From DATAQC01 sp046263055 (GTDB lineage Bacteria; Actinomycetota; Acidimicrobiia; Acidimicrobiales; AC-14): a DNA stretch of 12,162 nucleotides. The translations under genes and the position numbers were made by a program. The notes beneath the pieces are model-generated. The model was not told where the DNA came from. It was given only the letters and a program-made list of their open reading frames with translations, and did no database searches. Within the stretch, counting starts at the first letter, position 1. Each line of letters starts with the position of its first letter. The stretch is from the NCBI GenBank assembly GCA_046263055.1, contig JBHELO010000059.1, positions 1 through 12,162 on the forward strand, given 5' to 3'. This document shows positions 12,161 to 12,162 of this stretch, one piece after another.

Positions 12161-12162
12161 CT

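Noticed and set aside
1..12162. CRISPR array, insertion sequence, tRNA or rRNA
   Set aside because: Scanning by eye found no regularly spaced long repeats, transposase motifs, terminal inverted repeats, tRNA-like T-loop sequences or rRNA stretches.

Overview
This is a very GC-rich chromosomal window whose genes are mostly on the + strand, with short spacers and many overlapping stop/start pairs. Pup with a C-terminal GGQ, a Dop depupylase/deamidase and an ARC/Mpa proteasomal ATPase place it in the Actinomycetota. The sparse, compact style suggests a deep lineage such as Acidimicrobiia, but that rank is inference. I see no insertion sequence, prophage, CRISPR array, tRNA or rRNA.

Layout. (1) 1-1144: the C-terminal part of a transketolase, cut by the window start, followed by a GNAT acetyltransferase. 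(2) 1218-2732: a membrane acyl-lipid/acyl-CoA desaturase (- strand) divergent from a TetR regulator (+ strand). A perfect inverted repeat in the spacer sits inside the probable desaturase promoter. (3) 2882-5811: an apparent five-gene envelope cluster: a PBP4-type D-Ala-D-Ala carboxypeptidase, a Lon N-terminal-domain protein, a holin-superfamily-III-like membrane protein and two very small membrane proteins. Four of the five are joined by stop/start overlaps of 1-4 nt in two pairs or chains. (4) 5998-7946: a TrmI-type tRNA m1A58 methyltransferase overlapping a MarP-like membrane serine protease with the full catalytic triad and both disulfide cysteines. (5) 8118-8360 (-): a single-cluster ferredoxin divergent from arc. 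(6) 8579-12160: arc, dop and pup, the first half of the Pup-proteasome locus; prcB, prcA and pafA would be expected just downstream.

How the genes work together. Dop deamidates the Pup C-terminal Gln and removes Pup from substrates. ARC recognises Pup through its N-terminal coiled coils and feeds substrates to the 20S core through a C-terminal Tyr motif, which is intact here. The TetR/desaturase pair looks like a self-contained switch for membrane lipid unsaturation. The dacB cluster and the MarP-like protease both concern the cell envelope.

Regulation. Several starts (desaturase, the tetR leader mini-ORF, dacB, dop, perhaps trmI) lie only 6-7 nt downstream of a TANNNT-like -10 box, which is the geometry of leaderless transcripts. 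Other genes (holin-like, arc, pup) have strong AGGAGG-type ribosome binding sites. The arc leader carries three 11-bp repeats spaced by one helical turn. These promoter calls come from sequence only. No wholly new system can be claimed, but the TetR operator, the leaderless series, the small-membrane-protein cassette and the trmI-marP link next to the proteasome genes deserve follow-up.
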